From Pezicula radicicola (lineage: Eukaryota; Ascomycota; Leotiomycetes; Helotiales; Dermateaceae): DNA of 24,707 nt. Position 1 is the stretch's first letter, and every line of letters starts with the position of its first letter. The notes under the pieces were generated by a model. It saw nothing but the letters and a program-made list of their open reading frames with translations. It did not search any database and had not been told where the DNA came from. Of this stretch, positions 18,041 to 24,707 are shown one piece after another. The DNA is taken from positions 6,347 to 31,053 of the forward strand of contig PDUO01000137.1 in assembly GCA_003008705.1 (NCBI GenBank), read 5' to 3'. The position numbers were made by a program, and so were the translations under genes.

Positions 18041-20029
18041 CTACCCCAACCCATCTGTTAATTTCCTCCTCTTTGCTCTTATTGTCACCTTGGAATGTTC
18101 ATACTCAACCTCTGCGGATTCCACATGCTTTAGGACTTCCTGTATACTCTGTAGCTTTGTTTCGAGAGTAGCAATAAGGCCGTCTGTGCTGTCATATGCT
18201 CTTTGTGCTGTATTGACGAGACGTTCAAGCTCGATCTCACGCGCCTGGAGGAACGTATACTGCCCCTGGTGATCAGATATTGTCCCAGCACACGCCATGA
18301 GCCACTCTGGGTGGCGGGAAAAGACAGGGTCAGAAAGTTTTTCATAGCAAAGTTGCTCCTCTTCTAGAGTAGTCTCGCAATTACGGACTTCTTTGGCGTG
18401 ACTTCGCTGCGCTTTGATGACATACCAAAGAGCAGAGTCGAGAAGTAGCAGCAGGCTCTTGGCACTGGTAAGAAGTCTTCTGTATTTGCACTGCCTTTGA
18501 TGGAATACGAACAAGTTCTTCTCTTCTTCCATCTGCCGCTTGAACATAGTCTTGATTCGACTAACCACGAGGTCTTCGCCTGCTTCTGTATGAAGTTAGT
18601 GAGTGTGATGTAGTCTTGAAAAGGATATGACATAACAAGTACCTATCACTTGGCTCTCTGAGATGGTAGCTTCTTGATTCTCTAATAAAGCAGAGAACGA
18701 ATAGTCGTGGTCGGAGGTAGCATCGAGAGTACTCCACAGGATAGAAGGGATTGATATTACTTGGCTTTCGGAGGCTGGTGGCAATGGTATATCTACCTTG
18801 GCCTTGTCCGAAACATGTTTCACGACATCGATAATTGAGAGTTGGACAGAGGTCTCTGCGACACTAGTGTTTTCATGTTCCAGCTCGAGCTGGATGTTGG
18901 TGGACTGTAGAGTTGAAGGTCCACAACCACTGTTGCTAAGGCCAAGGAGGGCTTGGGCCGAGTCAAGTAGACTTCTCTGATGTTTCCCATGAGAATACTT
19001 CAGAGACGCTGCCGTTGGGTGTGGAGAGGATGGTTCAGATACTTTTGTAGCGACGTGTTTGGCCTCCCCTGTCGCCACATACATCTGTCCATTTCCTTCT
19101 CTTCTAAGAAGATCCTGCTGCTCCTTACTGCGAAACACTACCTCTCGGATCCGGTGCCGTTTTTTGTCAGGATCGAATGCTGACAACGGTATGTCTAGAG
19201 CAAGACACTGAATGAATCCAGGGGGATCATTGAGGAACCTTTCCATATGTTCCAGCAAGAAAATTCCACAATCCCATACATTATGGAGAGGTTGTTGTAG
19301 TATATTTGAGGGTTGTATAGGAGTTATATCGATCTTGCTAACTGTTTTATGGCCGAAATGCTGTGCTATAGTGACAAGGTACTCACCGATATCCTTGCAT
19401 AATTGGTCATACCGACGACCTCTATCTTGAAGAGGGTCAAGCATCCAGAACGGCTTTTGAGTGGCGTAAATTCGTTGATCTTGTACACCCAAAGGCGTGT
19501 CGTGCTGCAGCCATCGTGGAATATGAAGAACGAGGACGAGATACCAGTGCTTCTCCTGGCACATTGGAACGAGCATGTGTTCGTGTTCAAACAGGTTTGC
19601 AGTTTTCCTAGCTAATCTATTGACCATCTTCAAGTTGATACTAGCATTACCTCCGCGCGTAATTGTTTCGTAAAAGTGACTGTTTTGTATTTTGACCGTG
19701 GGAGGAGTTGGGAGACCCTTTGAAAGCCATGCTGCATGGAAATTGACGATGTTATCGTTGACCCAACGCCCATAATCTAGTCTTGATATATCGTCAGATA
19801 TAACAAGTTCGTTGCCGAAGACAAGAGCTGTTTCTCGTCCCCATCGCTCCTGGACCCAACAAGGGCGTGCTACTGTCCATGGCTCCGGATTTTCCCCTAT
19901 TTCCCGGCTGACTTCCCAGTGCAGACTTTCGTCATAGAAATCATCCTCGCCCATACCCTTACGCAATACTTCATTATCATCCCCCTGAGAAAGAGAGAGA
20001 TCATCGTCGCCAGAATCGTCATCGCTCAT
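18041..20029 (-). CDS. Ulp1/C48-family cysteine protease (SUMO-protease-like) with coiled-coil C-terminus
   Basis: The exons are 20029-18643 and 18585-18041, with a 57-nt intron (GTACTT, CTTCATACAG) joining SQVI to EAGEDLVV; the product is 643 residues from the ATG at 20029. An acidic N-terminus (SDDDSGDDD) is followed by the C48 fold: LDYGRWVNDNIVNFH at about 84-98, catalytic His161 in EKHWYLVLVL, Asp198 in FWMLDPL and Cys254 in VWDCGIFLLEH, with QQ at 245-246. C48 enzymes cleave SUMO or related modifiers. The Gln-to-Cys spacing is two residues longer than in yeast Ulp1 (QQPLHNVWDC against QQPNGYDC), so activity needs testing. Residues about 290-460 look disordered, and the second exon is largely helical with Glu/Lys/Arg/Gln heptad-like stretches. 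A protease core with a tail of over 350 residues differs from the housekeeping Ulp1, whose core is C-terminal; lineage-specific or transposon-linked Ulp1-like genes are common in fungi. The frame continues upstream (see 20030-20606). Confidence 0.87.
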
Positions 20030-20606
20030 TCCCCCAATATTGAAATCAGACAGAGGTGAGCTAGGTAGAGACGAAATTGGGCTGTCGTATTGAATCTTGG
20101 CGGAGTAGCGACGAGCCTGCTCTGGAGTTCGTGGCTCATTTTGATATTTCTGGGCATATATAGTAGCTGTCCGTACAATTAGTCCGTTGGCATCTCAGGT
20201 ATTACTTAGGATGAGAGTAAATACCTCTCAAGCCAATTAATTGAAAGACTTTCTGTGTTTATTCCGGGGATGTCGCACTGATAGGGGATTCCTTGCGGAG
20301 TTCCAACGCCGTATGCTTAGGACCTCGGTCCTCGAGACCCTCGAGATCATTTCCCACCATCCCCTTGGTGCTGACTTCTAACTCAAGACCTTTGTCCTCG
20401 TGATCATTTTCCGCCATGTCTTTGTTGCTGTCTTCCAACACCGTATGTTTGAGAACTTTATCCTCGAGGCTCTCGAATTCATTTTCTATAATGTCTTTGC
20501 CGCCATCGTCTGACACCGAGGGCGTGGGGAGAGTTCGCTCGACTGCACCAGTCCTGGACTTGGTTGAGGCGTCTTGTATTTTGTGACCCAATGTTTTCGA
20601 GCTCAT
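20030..20606 (-). pseudogene. N-terminal extension of the Ulp1-like gene, interrupted by one in-frame TAA
   Basis: From an ATG at 20606 (MSSKTLGHKIQ) the frame runs through an acidic region with three imperfect repeats: KDIIENEFESLEDKVLKHTV, KDMAENDHEDKGLELEV and KGMVGNDLEGLEDRGPKHTA. It meets TAA at 20261-20259, then continues in the same frame (TQKVFQLIGLR) to a 58-nt intron at 20224-20167 (donor GTATTT, GACTAAT branch, acceptor GACAG). That intron joins in phase to ATIYAQKYQNEPRTPEQARR and on to the Met at 20029. Adding exons 20606-20225, 20166-18643 and 18585-18041 gives 817 codons with only this one internal stop. CAA to TAA is one C-to-T change at CpA. Either the full-length gene is disabled and the shorter form survives, or the stop is strain-specific. 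Confidence 0.65.
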
Positions 20607-20616
20607 CAACCTTGAG

Positions 20617-20697
20617 CAATTACTATGGACACCCACAACCGAACCAAATAGTCCGGATGTGAATTAACAATTACTATGTGCACCACACATCCGAACC
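20617..20697 (+). repeat. Two 29-30-bp direct repeats upstream of the Ulp1-like gene
   Basis: CAATTACTATGGACACCCAC and CAATTACTATGTGCACCACA start 51 bases apart (20617, 20668) and both run on to a CCGAACC word. A TCCGGATGTG word (20652) and a CACACATCCG word (20683-20692) between and within them are inverted. They lie just 5' of the Ulp1-like reading frame and could be promoter repeats or a remnant of an insertion. Confidence 0.55.
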
Positions 20698-20774
20698 GTT
20701 CTTACTGTCGACTGTCGGTCACATGTCCGGATAAATAGTATGACCTTCCCGACCAACTACGGGGCCCGATAACT

Positions 20775-23700
20775 ACCTTATTTTATAACTCAATTTTTAA
20801 TTTTTACGAAAATATTATAATATAATAAATAGTTTACTTTAATCTACTATAATATCTAATAATAGTTCATCTAATAATTAATATTAATTCTTTAAAGGAT
20901 TAGATTATTTTATAAGCTATAAAGAGTCTTATATATAAGGTAATAATTAAGAGAGTTTTTATTTAACTTTAAATTAAATATTCTATTTTAATAATTTCTT
21001 ATTACCTTTAAAAGTAGGGTATTTTCTAAAGGAATACTATTTAAGATACTTTATATATATAACTATATATTATTATCTTATTTTAAAAGTTATACTTTAA
21101 TAATTTAATTATATAAGTATTATAAATAAAAGAATATATACTTAATAAGTATTAAATTATAAAGTTTAAGAAGAGAATAGATATAAATAAAAGAATAATA
21201 ATTTAATAATAAGTAAAAGTAGATATATATCTTATTAAAATTATATAAAAGGAGTTTAATAATAAATAAATTTTAAGATATAAAGTAAGACTCTTATAAA
21301 AGTACTTTTATTAATAGAGTTATATAACTACTTAAGATAAACTCTTTTCTATTATAAGATAATTAGATTCTAAGAATTACTAGCTTTATATAAATAATAT
21401 AAACTAGATTACTAGAGAGTATATTATATCTAGTTTTAATTATATCTAGTTAATAAATAAGTATTATAAGTTTTAACTATAGGGTTTTAAGATATATACT
21501 TATATTAATATATATTTAAAATATATTCTTTAGATATATATTAGTATCTTAAGTATAATAACTTAATTAGTTCTTTATTAATATCTTTAAATTATTTAAA
21601 AAAAAAGATATTAATTATATATTATATAAATAAATAAAGAGAAGGAAATACTATTAGTTATAAAGATATATTATATATTTACTTATATAATATAAGATAA
21701 TCTCTAGTTCTATCTTAGAGAGAGCTAGCTTTATAATATAAGTATAAAAAATTAAAGGATTAAATTATAATAATTAAAGTTATAGAAGTTTTAATTATAT
21801 ACTTAGAGAGTAAGTCCCTTTATATAAAGATAAAGAAGATATAAAAGATATACTAATATAATTATAACTTTATTTTTAGGAGTTAATTAAAAGAGGATTA
21901 TATTAAAAATCCTAGTAGTTAAACTATATTATTATATTAGTAATTTATATACTAATTATAGAATAAGTTATAATTATATATAAAGATTTTTAGAATATTT
22001 ATTATATCTATAAATAATTAAACTATTTAAATATAATCTTAGATTAATTAAAAGTTCTTTATAATTATTCTTCTAAAGGTATTAAATTATATAAATAATT
22101 AATTAATTTTAAATTTATTAAGAAAATTAAAGAGAGTATATAAGAGTAAGATATATAATTCTAAAAGATAAACTTATAAATATATTAAACTAACTTAATA
22201 TAAATATTAATAAATATCTATTAGTAAAGACTTTAGTTTAATATTATATAAATCTATTTATAAAAGAAATTAAACTTAATTCTTTATTTATAATAAATAT
22301 TAATCCTTTAATAATTAATAATATAAGAGAATAGTTAATTAACTTTAAGAAACTCTATATAAAGATATATTATTATCTTTATCTTTTTATATATTAATAT
22401 ATTTAAAGTAATATAAAGTTAATCCTTAGAGAATTAGAAAAGTTAATTAATAGATATTATTAAAGAGAATATTAAGTTTATATAATATAATAAGGATATT
22501 AAAAACTAATTAACTATAAAGAGAGAAAACCCTAGTTTATTTAAAGAGAATAAACTAATAAATCTTAAAATAAATATTTAAATTATTATTATATATTTAA
22601 AAATTTATTTAATACTTTATTCTTTAGATTTCTAATTATCTAATCTTTATATAAAGCTTTATATAATATTATATTAATTTAAATATCTAATAAAGAGACT
22701 ATAAACTAACTCTAGATAAACTTTTATAGTATTATATATAGTTATTATTTAAGTACTCTTCTTTTTTACTTAAATTATAACTATAATTATATAATAATTA
22801 ACTAGTTTAAAATTCTTAAAATTCTTAATAATAGTCTACTAAGCTCTTAAGATATTCCTCTCTATTTATACTTTTAAAAGTCTTTTATTATACTATTATT
22901 TATATAGAATAATATATAATCTTTTAAACTTAACTAAACTAGTAAAGAAGAATAAGAAAAGTAAAATAAATACTAATAGAAACTTAATCCTCCTTATTTA
23001 TATATTAAAGGTTTATTCTTAAGTTCTAATTTAAAGTTATAATTTATTTTTTATATAATATTATATCTATCTTAGATAATTTAATTTATTTTAATTTAAA
23101 AAAGATATTACTTTAAAAATAAAAAAGATAAAGAGAATAAAATAAAGATAATTAAATTATATAAATTTATTAGTATATATATACTTATCTTTATATAAAG
23201 GATATACTAACTCTAGTTAAAGAGTATTATATACTATTAGATTAATACTTCTTTAATATTTAATAATAAGGATAATCTTAATCTAATTTAAGTATTTCTT
23301 TAATAATATCTCTTTCTTAGTTATCTCTTATAATATTTAAAATTTATATAAAGATTAAATAATAATTAATAAAATACTAGTATCTATTTTAGATCTAATA
23401 GATAAATAGATTAAACTATTAAGATTCTTATTATAAGTATTTTAATAATTAATATATCTTAGATTAATAAAATTAAAAATATATTATCTTTTCTTTTAAT
23501 ATTTAATAATATATAGAATAAAGATAAATTATATATTATTTATCTTATATAAGAATCTAAAGAAAAGAAAAAGTAAGACTTACTAAAAGATAAAGAAGGT
23601 AATTAAAATAAGAGTTTCTAAAATATAACTAGAAAGAGTAAAGAGAAAGTAAGGCTAGTATTTACTTTAAGTATTTTAAATACTAAGAAATTAAAGATAA

Positions 23701-24707
23701 TACTATATATAAGAATAAAGGTTAAGAAGAAACTTAGTTCTTAAATAAGGATAAAGATTAAGTTTAGAAAGGGTAGTATTAAGAAGGAGAAGAGAGTTAA
23801 GAAAGAGAAGGATATTAAAATAAAATTTAATAAGTCTAATATAAGATTATATAAAGAAGTATAATAAGAATTATAAATTTTAATATAATTTTCTAATAAA
23901 GAAATAGAAGAAGAGAGTTAATTAAACTAATAAAGTTTAAATAAAGATAATATTATTTAAAAGTTAGAGTTAGAGTTAAAGTTAAATAATTAAAATAATA
24001 ATAATATAGTTTTATAAATTTATTTCTATCTCTTAGAGTTTATAAATAATATATAAAGTTAGTATTAAAATAATAATTTAATTTAGTTATATTTATAAAG
24101 TTATATAATAGTTTATATTTTATTTTAAAGTAAAGTATTACTTTATATATTATAAATAAAATAAAAAAATATAAATAATTTAATATAATAAATAAACTAT
24201 AATAATATAAAGATATTATTATTTAGTATATATATACTATTAAACTATATCTCTTAGTTTAACTAATATTAATTAATAATTAACTATAATTATAATATTC
24301 TATATATAACTTTATAAATAAACTATAGATTAAAAAGATAGTCTTATTAGAAGAGATATATATATAAGAAAAGGATCTTAATTAGAAACTTATACTACTC
24401 TTTAAAAAAACTAATTTATATATTTTATACTAAGAGATATTAAAATTATAAATAGAAACTTATATTATTACTTAGAGATACTTTAGAAGATATTAAAACT
24501 AGAGAAAGACTTTAATTAGAAACTTATATTATTCTTTAAAAATAACTTCTATATAGATAAGATAATTATACTATTTATTATTATATATAAGATTAACTTT
24601 AATCTCTAAAGAGGAAAGTTTAAGATAAATATAAAGGATAAGAATAAGACTAGTATTATACTTTATATAAATATATATATTCTTTATATAATTATAGTTT
24701 AAGAGAG
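20775..24707. repeat. AT-rich block, saturated RIP-type mutation, original repeat not identifiable
   Basis: Composition drops sharply to mostly A and T at about 20775 and stays so to the window end. From 20881 on I find no CpA, TpG or CpG by eye; remaining C is followed by T or C. This is what repeat-induced point mutation leaves, changing C to T mainly at CpA, here evidently also at CpG. No open frame of useful length survives. Lys/Ile/Asn/Tyr-rich stretches with frequent TAA/TAG suggest the block was once coding, so it is probably a transposon or several nested ones. Related words recur near 24380, 24440 and 24510 (GAAACTTATA with TTATTCTTTAAA), suggesting internal repeats. GGGGCCCGATAACTAC at 20761-20776 may be an element end, but the partner end is not in view. 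Confidence 0.88.

Noticed and set aside
20258..20287. Tiny intron (GTGCGACATC...CACAG) that would skip the TAA in the Ulp1-like upstream exon
   Set aside because: It is only 26 nt, below the usual fungal minimum, and its removal changes the frame.

Overview
The window reads as a repeat-rich accessory stretch of a filamentous ascomycete (Pezizomycotina) genome. The evidence is short introns of about 45-81 nt with GT..AG ends, a dispersed single 5S rRNA gene, saturated RIP-type mutation (loss of CpA/TpG and CpG) in an AT-rich block, and a short TTAGGG array. Class or species cannot be fixed from sequence alone.

Layout. 1-4261: two minus-strand metabolic genes, both broken, lying between two inverted copies of one short TA-flanked inverted-repeat transposon (1-229 and 3836-4261). 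They are a dimeric alpha-beta barrel (ABM-like) protein with an in-frame stop and a frameshift, and a zinc alcohol/polyol dehydrogenase that lacks about the last 60 residues. A second, unrelated 352-bp MITE (1745-2096) sits between them. 4262-7893 is gene-poor and decayed, but contains a complete 5S rRNA gene with a TATA box at about -30 and a T-run terminator. A small degenerate two-exon reading frame follows on the minus strand.

7894-9064 (+) holds a two-exon hypothetical gene of a fungal family that I tentatively relate to PD-(D/E)XK-like folds, with a probable one-base frameshift near its start. 9065-14017 is about 5 kb without a convincing intact gene. It holds remnants of an acidic, disordered protein, a strong 35-bp hairpin with a 38-nt loop, a short interstitial telomere-like repeat and a C-rich/G-poor strand-skewed segment.

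14018-15868 (+) is the best intact gene: a predicted type II single-pass membrane protein with a long, charged, probably coiled-coil C-terminal region. Convergent to it, 18041-20029 (-) encodes a divergent Ulp1/C48 cysteine protease with an acidic N-terminus and a coiled-coil C-terminus. An in-frame N-terminal extension with three internal repeats lies upstream (to 20606), separated by a single TAA stop that one C-to-T change at CpA would explain. The gap between the two genes holds a roughly 50-bp minisatellite and CCA repeats.

20775-24707 is a very AT-rich block whose identity has been erased by RIP. The genes do not form an obvious pathway. The common theme is decay next to repeats, with several stops consistent with C-to-T (CpA) mutation. 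The membrane protein and the Ulp1-like protease are the most likely functional protein genes.
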